Shown here in pieces: positions 5,866-11,950 of a DNA stretch of 11,950 nt. A model generated the notes under the pieces. It searched no databases. It saw only the letters and a list, made by a program, of their open reading frames with translations, and was not told where the DNA came from. The stretch comes from Amylibacter sp. (lineage in GTDB: Bacteria; Pseudomonadota; Alphaproteobacteria; Rhodobacterales; Rhodobacteraceae): NCBI GenBank assembly GCA_027083485.1, contig JALWOO010000765.1, positions 1 to 11,950 of the forward strand, written 5' to 3'. A program made the position numbers and the translations under genes. Position 1 is the stretch's first letter, and each line of letters opens with the position of its first letter.

Positions 5866-6144
5866 CTAGCGCCGCCGCCCCATAGCTCCGCCACGTCGCC
5901 TGATTGGCGGCTTTTTTTGCGTCAAGCCTTCTTGTATGACCTTGGTCATGGGGTGATTTTTCGCCGCCGCGCCATATTCCTGCAACAAAATCTCCATATT
6001 TTCGGCCATATCCTCTACCGCTGAAACCCCAAGCGCCCAGTCCAGAAAAATGCTCCTGCATTCGGCTTCAGTGATGCCTTCAATGCGATAGCTTTCATAG
6101 ATCAAGCCACGGGGGTCGATCGCCAGATTTCCTTTGTTAACCAT
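5866..6144 (-). CDS. Conserved hypothetical protein (small, basic C-terminus)
   Basis: This 92-residue soluble protein has no signal peptide or membrane segment. Residues 1-50 (NKGNLAIDPRGLIYESYRI, then GITEAECRSIFLDWALGV) look like a compact helical domain with a conserved feel. Residues 51-70 continue a helix, and the last 20 are strongly basic with glycine (KKPPIRRRGGAMGRRR), which could contact nucleic acid or be a flexible tail. I recall similar short hypothetical proteins in Rhodobacterales but no functional assignment. AAGGA lies about 9 bases before the ATG. Upstream is the end of glnE 78 bases away on the same strand, so it may be read from the lpx-glnE transcript or from its own promoter. 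It converges on the GNAT-like gene, and the plus-strand terminator of that unit lies inside its last codons. Confidence 0.72.
   Translation of the reverse strand: MVNKGNLAIDPRGLIYESYRIEGITEAECRSIFLDWALGVSAVEDMAENMEILLQEYGAAAKNHPMTKVIQEGLTQKKPPIRRRGGAMGRRR
5895..5918 (+). terminator. Intrinsic terminator inside the 92-residue gene, antisense
   Basis: GTCGCC (5895-5900) pairs with GGCGGC (5906-5911), one pair being G-U, around a TGATT loop and is followed by seven T (5912-5918). It would end rightward transcription from the LysR-like/GNAT-like unit and lies in the coding sequence for QKKPPIRR of the opposite-strand gene. Confidence 0.65.
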
Positions 6145-6162
6145 CTTTCAGGGTCCTTTTCA

Positions 6163-6176
6163 GCGGAATTATCCGC
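6163..6176. promoter_or_regulatory. Small inverted repeat upstream of the 92-residue gene
   Basis: GCGGA (6163-6167) and TCCGC (6172-6176) are an inverted repeat with a 4-base centre, located 18-32 bases before the start of the 92-residue gene on the minus strand. A TATATT lies just upstream of it on that strand. It could be an operator or a 5' UTR stem; no U tract follows, so it is not a terminator of glnE. Confidence 0.25.
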
Positions 6177-6222
6177 AAAATATAGCGTTTTTCTGGGGGT
6201 GAAACTGTGAAAAACGGCCAAA

Positions 6223-8997
6223 TTATGTCAAATTTTGGGCTATAATCTCGGCTGCCATTGCTGTTTGCGATAAAATCGCCAGTCTCAAGGCCTCCAGTTC
6301 GTCAAAACCGGTCGCCCGCAACACAAATCCCATCCCCTCGCGGCCCAGTTTAACCGGATCAAAGCCTCCCTCTATCAGCAATCTGTGCGCCTGTTGAAAT
6401 CTTGTCAGCAACTCAAGCGTGCAACACAGGTGCTCGCAATCAGTTCGCCCCAAATCCCCGCGCGCCATCGCTGCGCGCAATTGTGCAACCGGAGCCTTTG
6501 CCGGCACCTCTGCACGCCCCGCCAAACAATACATCTGCGCCAGCAATTCAATATCCAGAATACCGCCAGCGCGTGCCTTTACGTCCCAGTCACCGGCCTT
6601 ATCCGCCTTGGCTTCGGCCAAACGTTCCCGCATCCGCACCACATCGGTAATAACCGCCGCCCGATCGCGGGGCATTTGCAAAACCCGCCGGCAAATATCG
6701 CGCACCTGCCCTGCCAACCCGTCAGGCCCTGCAATCACCCGCGCCCGCGTCAGCGCCAGATGTTCCCATGTCCATGCTTTTTCGAACTGATAGGCTTCAA
6801 ACCCCGCCACAGATGTTGCCACCGTACCGGCACGCCCGCTCGGGCGCAGGCGCATGTCCACCTCGTACAACATCCCCTCTGCCATGGGCGAGGAAAGCGC
6901 GGTAATCAGGGCCTGCGTCAGGCGCGAAAAATACGGTCCCACCGCCAGCCCGCGCCGTCCGTCAGAACAATCACCCTTTGCCTCGTAGATCACGATAATA
7001 TCCAGATCCGAATTCGCGGTCATTTGTTGCGACCCCAGCTTGCCCATGGCCAGAACCACCAGTTCCTGAGCCTCGAACACCCCGTAACGGCGGCAGAAAT
7101 CCTGCTGTACCAGCGGCAAAACCCCGTTCACCACCGCTTGCGCCAAATCCGCATAGGCGCGCTCTGCCTCTGCCAGTGTTGCCAATTCCCGCAAGGCCAG
7201 CACACCGATTCGGAAATGCAACTCCTTGAACCAGCGCCGCACCGTATTCAGCGCGTCTTCGTAATCTGTCACCTCCTGCAAGGCCGCCGCCAAATCGGCC
7301 TGCATCGCCGCCTGATCCGGCAAAGGTTCAAAAAACCGCCCCGAAATCACCGCATCCAGCACACCGGTATTGCGCGACAGATAGGCCGCAAGGCTGGGCG
7401 CGGCGGCACAGATTTCAATCAGCAAATCAAGTATCTGCGGATTGGCCTCGAACAGGGAAAACAGCTGCACACCAGCGGGCAAGCCGCGCACAAAACCGTC
7501 CAGCTGCGCCAGTGTTTCCTCTGGCCGCGTGGTGGCGGCAAGGCGGCGGATCAGATCGGGGCGCAGCCGGTCGAATATCCGCACCGCGCGCGGGGAGCGC
7601 AGGGCTGGCAAACCGGCCCAGCTGTCCATGGTTGCCAGCATCTCGGCCGGTAAATCCACGCTGATTTCGGGTTTATCCTCTTCCAGCGGCGCAAAGAAAT
7701 CCTCGGTAATTTGGTGAACCAGCGTCAGACGGGCATGAATATCGGCGATAAAATCATCCGTATCCCCCCAGCCACAAAACCGCGCCAAACGGTCCAGTTC
7801 TTCGCCTATTGGCGGCATTTTATGGGTCTGGGCATCGCGCAGCATCTGAGTGCGGTGTTCGATATCGCGGTGCTTGCGATAGGCGGCAATCAGGGTTTGC
7901 GCCAGATCATCCGGCACCCAGCCCTTTGCCGCCAATGCCCGCAAAGCATCATCCGTGCGCGAACAGCGCAAATCCTTGTCGCGACCGCCAGCAATCAATT
8001 GCTGGGTTTGGGCAAAAAACTCGATCTCGCGGATGCCACCGCGCCCTAGCTTCAGATCATGGCCGGGCACCGAAATTTCCCTGCCCAGCCCCTTGTGTTC
8101 GCGAATAGCCAAGCGCATGTCATGGGCGTCCTGAATGGCGACAAAATCAAGCTGCCGACGCCAGACAAACGGCCTGATCCGCTGCAAAAACCGCTCCCCC
8201 GCCGCAAAATCCCCCGCGCAAACCCGCGCCTTGATAAAGGCGGCCCGCTCCCATGTGCGCCCTTCGGCCTCGTAATAGCGTTCAGCTCCGTCCATGGGCA
8301 CGCAAACCGGCGTCACAGAGGGATTCGGTCGCAACCGCAAATCGGTGCGGAAAACATAGCCCTGATCGGTAATATCCGACAGCATCTTGGACATATTGCG
8401 CGTGGCCCGCAGAAATCCCGCGCGCACATCGTAATAATCCTCCTTGCTGTGGCGGGTTTCGTCAAACAACACGATCAAATCAATGTCAGAGGAATAATTC
8501 AGCTCGTAAGCGCCCATTTTCCCCATCGCCAGAACCACAACACCGGCGCAATCCTCCACGTCCTCAACCGACACACCGGGCAATTTCCCCCGCGCCTGTT
8601 CGCGCCGAATCTGTGATTTCAGGGCTGCCTGAGTGGCGAAATCGGCAAATTCGGTCAGCGCACGGGTGACCTGTTCCAGCGTCCAGACACCGCCCAGATC
8701 ACAGGCCGCCAACAACAACGCTACGCGGCGTTTGGCGCGGCGTAATTCAATCGCCAGCGGTTCCGGTTCCTGCGCGCTGACATCGTCAATAATCGCCTGA
8801 AAAACCGCTTCCGGTTCCAGTTCCAAAGCCCGCGCAAACCAGTCGGCTTCGCGTTCCAGAATACTGCGGAGATACGGGCTGCATCCGGCAATTCCGGCCA
8901 CCAGTTCTGCACCTGATCCCACGCGGGCCAAAGCCTCCGATGCAAGCTCCGGCTCATAGGGGATCGGGGCGGATTTCAGCCGATTCTTCAGGGACAT
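6223..8997 (-). CDS. glnE: Bifunctional glutamine synthetase adenylyltransferase/adenylyl-removing enzyme
   Basis: This 924-residue GlnE is of normal length for alphaproteobacteria. It attaches AMP to glutamine synthetase when nitrogen is plentiful and removes it when nitrogen is scarce, controlled by PII and glutamine. The two nucleotidyltransferase domains are both intact. The N-terminal deadenylase half has MGKMGAYELNYSSDIDL (D171, D173), FRTDLRLRPNPSVTP (D219) and GRGGIREIEFFAQ (318-330). The C-terminal adenylyltransferase half has MGKLGSQQMTANSDLDI (D664, D666), YEVDMRLRPSGRAG (D714) and ARAGGILDIELLAQ (808-821). The ATG at 8997 is preceded by AGGAG at 8 bases (9006-9010). It begins 41 bases after the lpxB stop on the same strand, so read-through from the lpx block is likely, perhaps with an additional promoter inside lpxB. 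No functional link between nitrogen control and lipid A is implied by adjacency alone. Confidence 0.96.
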   Translation of the reverse strand: MSLKNRLKSAPIPYEPELASEALARVGSGAELVAGIAGCSPYLRSILEREADWFARALELEPEAVFQAIIDDVSAQEPEPLAIELRRAKRRVALLLAACDLGGVWTLEQVTRALTEFADFATQAALKSQIRREQARGKLPGVSVEDVEDCAGVVVLAMGKMGAYELNYSSDIDLIVLFDETRHSKEDYYDVRAGFLRATRNMSKMLSDITDQGYVFRTDLRLRPNPSVTPVCVPMDGAERYYEAEGRTWERAAFIKARVCAGDFAAGERFLQRIRPFVWRRQLDFVAIQDAHDMRLAIREHKGLGREISVPGHDLKLGRGGIREIEFFAQTQQLIAGGRDKDLRCSRTDDALRALAAKGWVPDDLAQTLIAAYRKHRDIEHRTQMLRDAQTHKMPPIGEELDRLARFCGWGDTDDFIADIHARLTLVHQITEDFFAPLEEDKPEISVDLPAEMLATMDSWAGLPALRSPRAVRIFDRLRPDLIRRLAATTRPEETLAQLDGFVRGLPAGVQLFSLFEANPQILDLLIEICAAAPSLAAYLSRNTGVLDAVISGRFFEPLPDQAAMQADLAAALQEVTDYEDALNTVRRWFKELHFRIGVLALRELATLAEAERAYADLAQAVVNGVLPLVQQDFCRRYGVFEAQELVVLAMGKLGSQQMTANSDLDIIVIYEAKGDCSDGRRGLAVGPYFSRLTQALITALSSPMAEGMLYEVDMRLRPSGRAGTVATSVAGFEAYQFEKAWTWEHLALTRARVIAGPDGLAGQVRDICRRVLQMPRDRAAVITDVVRMRERLAEAKADKAGDWDVKARAGGILDIELLAQMYCLAGRAEVPAKAPVAQLRAAMARGDLGRTDCEHLCCTLELLTRFQQAHRLLIEGGFDPVKLGREGMGFVLRATGFDELEALRLAILSQTAMAAEIIAQNLT

Positions 8998-9038
8998 TTG
9001 CGCTTCTCCTCGCCGGTTTCCCTGCGAATAGACGCTCC

Positions 9039-10211
9039 CTAGCCCAGAAAATCAAGCACGGAACGCGCCGCGCGCAGGCCCGGATCCTCGCCGCCTTCGC
9101 CAAGCGCCAGCATGGTTTTGCGGCAGGCATCGCGCTGACCATCGGGGGATTTGATCAATTGTTTTATCGCGGGGGTGATTTTGTCTACGGTGCAGTTTTC
9201 AAACAGGAATTCCGGCACGACACGGCTGTCGGTGACAATATTTATCAGGTTGGCCGTATCAATCTGCGCCAGTTTTTTCACCATGCGGGTGGTCAGGTAA
9301 TTGGCCTTATAGGCCACCACCATCGGACAATCCGCCGCCGCCAGTTCCAGCGCAACCGTACCGGATGTGGCCAGCGCTGCATGGGACAGGGCAAACACGG
9401 CCCGTTTGCGCGCCTCGGCCTGCGTTGGCGTAAAACCCGCCGGATCGAGCAACAAGGGCGGCTTCTGCCAACGGGCGGTTTGCCCGCGAATTTGCTCCCG
9501 AACCGCGCCGGATATGGGCAGGATAAACCGCAGGGCGGGATCGTCGTTTTGCAGCCTTTCAACCACGGTCTGAAACAGCGGCAACAGACGTTTGATTTCA
9601 CCGCTGCGGGACCCGGGCAACAGGCAAATCAGGCGGTCGTTTGCCGGTTCAAACCCCAATTCCTGCGCCGTATCGCGCAAATTCGCGGCATCCGGCTTGG
9701 GTTCGGCCACCACCGGATGGCCCACAAAATCGCTGCTCATACCTACCGCCTGCATCAAAGGAGGCTCAAACGGCAGCAGCGCCAGCACGTGATCCACATG
9801 GCGCGCCATTTTTTCGGCCCGTTCAGGACGCCATGCCCAAACCGACGGAGCCACATAATGCACCACTTTCAAATCCGGCAGGGCTTCGCGTACCTTTGCC
9901 GCCACCCGCAGGCAGAAATCCGGGCTGTCGATGGTTATCAACACATCCGGTTGCGCCGCAACCACCGCGGCCACGGTCTGTTTGACCCGTTTCAACAATC
10001 TGGGCACGCGGGGCAGAACCTCGAGCAGGCCCATCACGGACAAATCGGACATGTCAAACAGGCTGCGCAGCCCCTGCGCCTGCATCAAGGGGCCACCGAC
10101 GCCCTGAAATTCAACCGTTTGCAGGGTTTTCAGCCCCGCCATCAAGGCACCGCCAAGCTTGTCGCCAGAAGGCTCGCCGGCGATCACAAACGCCTTTAGC
10201 GGCGCGCTCAC
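9039..10211 (-). CDS. lpxB: Lipid-A-disaccharide synthase
   Basis: This 390-residue membrane-associated GT19 glycosyltransferase joins UDP-2,3-diacylglucosamine and lipid X (2,3-diacylglucosamine 1-phosphate) to form the disaccharide-1-phosphate core of lipid A on the cytoplasmic side of the inner membrane. Family signatures are AGEPSGDKLGG (11-21), PDVLITIDSPDF (88-99, with D98 corresponding to the essential aspartate of the E. coli enzyme), HYVAPSVWAWRPERAEKM (118-135), and LLPGSRSGEI (197-206, containing the conserved arginine). The start is GTG at 10211; it overlaps the TGA of lpxI as GTGA, so the two genes are translationally coupled, with GGGGAG 8 bases upstream. It uses the product of LpxI directly, which fits the order. 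Length is slightly over that of E. coli LpxB. Confidence 0.96.
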   Translation of the reverse strand: MSAPLKAFVIAGEPSGDKLGGALMAGLKTLQTVEFQGVGGPLMQAQGLRSLFDMSDLSVMGLLEVLPRVPRLLKRVKQTVAAVVAAQPDVLITIDSPDFCLRVAAKVREALPDLKVVHYVAPSVWAWRPERAEKMARHVDHVLALLPFEPPLMQAVGMSSDFVGHPVVAEPKPDAANLRDTAQELGFEPANDRLICLLPGSRSGEIKRLLPLFQTVVERLQNDDPALRFILPISGAVREQIRGQTARWQKPPLLLDPAGFTPTQAEARKRAVFALSHAALATSGTVALELAAADCPMVVAYKANYLTTRMVKKLAQIDTANLINIVTDSRVVPEFLFENCTVDKITPAIKQLIKSPDGQRDACRKTMLALGEGGEDPGLRAARSVLDFLG

Positions 10212-11053
10212 GGGGCTGGCTCCCCGATCAGGAACAGGCCCAGATCATCCGCACGCGTCACGGTTTCCTCAAGGCCAAGGATCAACACACCACCAGCCTG
10301 TACCGCCACCCCCGCAAGGCCTGCTTTGGCCGCATTTTCAAGGGTTTGCGGGCCAATCGCGGGCATATCCACGCGCCAGTCCTGCCCCGGTTTCGGGGCC
10401 TTGCACAACACGCCTTTGCCACCCTTTGGATCAGGCCGGAACGCCTCGCCTGTCGCGGCAATAAACTCCAGCATGGCATCTGTGCCCTGAATGCTCTCAG
10501 CCCCGAGGCAAAGCCCCTGCGCCACCACCGTGCCCTGCCCCACGTCCTGTGCGCCAAGCGCGCGCGCGATGGCAAAGCCGCGTTGTATGTCGGCGCGGTC
10601 CGCCGCATTTGGTGCGTGTTTACCCAACTGCCCCGCCCCCGCGACAAGGCTTTCCAGCAGGCTGTGGGCGGCAATAATCTCGATGTTTTCGGATTCAAAA
10701 ATCGTACCGATCACCCGCAAGGTCACATCATCGCCGCTTTTCAGGGCGGGCAACAGGCTCGGAGCGATTTTCAGGAATTTCAAATCGAACCGCATCGGGT
10801 TCAGTTCAGGGCGCTGCATGGCACCGGCAAACACCACATGGCGCGCGCCGGCCTTGGCCAGTTCCTTGAACAATATGCCGGGTTTTTCAAATGCCACCGC
10901 AATTTGCGGATGCCCCGCAACCCAATCCGGCTGAAACCCGCCAAACAGCACCAGCACATAATCCTGCCCGCGCCGCACACATTCATCTGCCAGCAAACGC
11001 GGCAAAGCACCGGCACCGGTGACAATTGCAAGCACGGAACCGGCGGGCAGCAT
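10208..11053 (-). CDS. lpxI: UDP-2,3-diacylglucosamine diphosphatase LpxI
   Basis: This 281-residue cytoplasmic enzyme of the DUF1009/LpxI family hydrolyses UDP-2,3-diacylglucosamine to lipid X and UMP. It is the alternative to LpxH, found mainly in alphaproteobacteria. Visible family features are the N-terminal LAIVTGAGALP loop (8-18), GDDVTLRVIGTIFESENIEI (107-126), and QDWRVDMPAIGPQTLENA (224-241), with D229 probably equivalent to the catalytic aspartate (D225) reported for Caulobacter crescentus LpxI. The gene starts 3 bases after the lpxA stop, without a good ribosome site, so coupled translation is likely. It ends in the GTGA overlap with lpxB. It converts the product of LpxD into the substrate LpxB needs, so it bridges the pathway. 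Confidence 0.95.
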   Translation of the reverse strand: MLPAGSVLAIVTGAGALPRLLADECVRRGQDYVLVLFGGFQPDWVAGHPQIAVAFEKPGILFKELAKAGARHVVFAGAMQRPELNPMRFDLKFLKIAPSLLPALKSGDDVTLRVIGTIFESENIEIIAAHSLLESLVAGAGQLGKHAPNAADRADIQRGFAIARALGAQDVGQGTVVAQGLCLGAESIQGTDAMLEFIAATGEAFRPDPKGGKGVLCKAPKPGQDWRVDMPAIGPQTLENAAKAGLAGVAVQAGGVLILGLEETVTRADDLGLFLIGEPAP

Positions 11054-11056
11054 GGT

Positions 11057-11863
11057 TTACGTATTGGCCGGTGTGGAAATCCGGCGGCTGGAATCTTCGA
11101 GAATAAAGCTGGTGACATCCTGCACCAGCGCGTTGGAAGCGTATTCCAATTGCAAGGTCGCAGCGCGATCACGCAGGCTGCCGGAACCATTGAAAAGAAG
11201 TTTAAAAGCACGGCGCAAGCCATTGATATCGTTTTTATCTTGTCCTGCGCGCTTAAGGCCAACAAGGTTCAAACCCTCAAGGCCTGCGCGTTCCCCCTGC
11301 ACGGTGCCATAGGGGATCACATCGGCAACCACCGCTGCCAGGCCCCCGATCATTGCCCCGCGTCCAAGGCGGCAGAACTGATGCACACCGGCCAAAGCGC
11401 CAATGATGACGTGATCTTCGACGATACAATGACCGCCAAGCGAGGCATTATTGGCCATAATGATCCGGTTGCCCAGAATACAATCATGCCCCACATGCAC
11501 GCCCATCATGAAAAGCCCGTCATCGCCAACTTTGGTCAGGCCGCCACCGGATTCTGTGCCCGGATTCATCGTCACATGTTCGCGAATCCGGTTACGTGCG
11601 CCGATTTCGAGCTTGGTGCGTTCACCGGCAAATTTGAGGTCCTGCGGCATGTGGCCAATGGAGGCAAAAGGGAAAATCACCGTGCCTTCGCCAATGGTTG
11701 TCCAGCCGTCTACCACCGCATGGGATTTCAGTTCGACATTGGCCTCAAGCGTGACCTCTGGCCCGACAACGGCAAAGGGACCGATTTTACAGCCCGGCCC
11801 GATGACCGCACCGTCCTCGACCGCGGCAAGGCGGTGGATATCTGCTGTTGCGTCTATGGACAT
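11057..11863 (-). CDS. lpxA: Acyl-ACP:UDP-N-acetylglucosamine O-acyltransferase
   Basis: This 268-residue enzyme performs the first step of lipid A synthesis, transferring 3-hydroxyacyl from ACP to UDP-GlcNAc. The left-handed beta-helix is plain from the hexapeptide repeats over residues about 13-190, and the C-terminal helical cap (NINGLRRAFKLLF type, 211-268) is typical. HVGHDC gives the catalytic base H126 (E. coli H125) and HQF gives H161 (E. coli H160). At the hydrocarbon-ruler position (E. coli G173) there is glycine G174. I chose the ATG at 11863 because GAGG (11870-11873) lies 6 bases upstream and the family starts there; the GTG at 11875 would overlap the fabZ stop as GTGA and is possible. 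Its neighbours are fabZ upstream and lpxI 3 bases downstream. Confidence 0.95.
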   Translation of the reverse strand: MSIDATADIHRLAAVEDGAVIGPGCKIGPFAVVGPEVTLEANVELKSHAVVDGWTTIGEGTVIFPFASIGHMPQDLKFAGERTKLEIGARNRIREHVTMNPGTESGGGLTKVGDDGLFMMGVHVGHDCILGNRIIMANNASLGGHCIVEDHVIIGALAGVHQFCRLGRGAMIGGLAAVVADVIPYGTVQGERAGLEGLNLVGLKRAGQDKNDINGLRRAFKLLFNGSGSLRDRAATLQLEYASNALVQDVTSFILEDSSRRISTPANT

Positions 11864-11871
11864 GGCAGACC

Positions 11872-11950
11872 TCACTGATCCTCGGGGGGAACCATCATCG
11901 CGTTGAATTCGGCCTCGGCCACGACCTTGCCGTCAACCTTGCCCACGCCG
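11872..11950 (-). CDS. fabZ: 3-hydroxyacyl-ACP dehydratase FabZ, C-terminal end only
   Basis: Only the last 25 residues are in the window (ending GKVVAEAEFNAMMVPPEDQ); the start lies beyond base 11950. KVDGKVVAEAEF followed by A-M-M is the usual FabZ C-terminal strand of the hot-dog fold. FabZ dehydrates 3-hydroxyacyl-ACP in fatty-acid elongation and competes with LpxA and LpxD for 3-hydroxyacyl-ACP. Its place directly before lpxA is standard in Gram-negatives. The stop is 8 bases from the chosen lpxA ATG. lpxD is expected further upstream but is not visible. Confidence 0.85.
   Translation of the reverse strand, partial: GVGKVDGKVVAEAEFNAMMVPPEDQ

Noticed and set aside
5603..6061. Minus-strand frame of 152 codons spanning the GNAT-like 3' end and the 92-residue gene
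   Set aside because: It overlaps two better-supported genes in other frames and crosses the long hairpin and terminator at 5811-5918.
8940..10199. Plus-strand open frame of about 419 codons opposite lpxB, and a similar one of 422 codons (6385-7653) opposite glnE
   Set aside because: Same reason: antisense shadows of conserved genes with no ribosome site or recognisable domain.
10346..11878. Plus-strand open frame of about 510 codons opposite lpxI and lpxA
   Set aside because: It runs antisense across two well-recognised genes and gives a histidine/proline-rich product without family features, typical of the open reverse frame of GC-rich genes.

Overview
The window looks like a chromosomal segment of an alphaproteobacterium of the Rhodobacterales (Roseobacter/Rhodobacter-like). 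The evidence is the fabZ-lpxA-lpxI-lpxB order with LpxI rather than LpxH, a PraR/SinR-like XRE regulator, and the paired small families that I recognise from Rhodobacteraceae (DUF6456-type HTH protein, DUF6477). I see no tRNA, rRNA, insertion sequence, CRISPR array or phage gene. No stretch longer than 300 bases lacks a gene; the longest gaps are about 194 bases (507-700) and 227 bases (3897-4123).

Left part (1-3441). A partial HTH protein (DUF6456-like) reads leftward off the edge. Divergent from it is a 98-residue DUF6477-like protein. The intergenic region between them holds a perfect consensus DnaA box and a 7-bp inverted repeat. The DUF6477 gene converges on an exported M23 metallopeptidase with only 4 bases between the stops, so its intrinsic terminator lies inside the M23 coding sequence. 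Divergent from the M23 gene is a complete M20 dipeptidase.

Middle part (3460-6144). A PraR-like XRE regulator (leftward) and a LysR-like HTH regulator with an atypical C-terminal domain (rightward) share a 227-base AT-rich intergenic region rich in dyads. The LysR-like gene is followed 45 bases later by a 235-residue protein with a GNAT-like acetyltransferase signature. The two probably form one unit and are the least understood part of the window. The unit ends with a long imperfect hairpin and a second, U-tract terminator inside the 3' end of a convergent conserved 92-residue hypothetical gene.

Right part (6223-11950, all leftward). The block fabZ (3' end only)-lpxA-lpxI-lpxB-glnE is packed with gaps of 8, 3, -4 and 41 bases. 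FabZ, LpxA, LpxI and LpxB supply fatty-acid elongation and the early cytoplasmic steps of lipid A synthesis. GlnE is the bifunctional glutamine synthetase adenylyltransferase/deadenylase and appears to be a downstream passenger.

Most of the window is ordinary housekeeping sequence. The items worth a second look are the LysR-like/GNAT-like pair with its divergent XRE gene, the terminators embedded antisense in neighbouring genes, and the DnaA box in the DUF6456/DUF6477 intergenic region.
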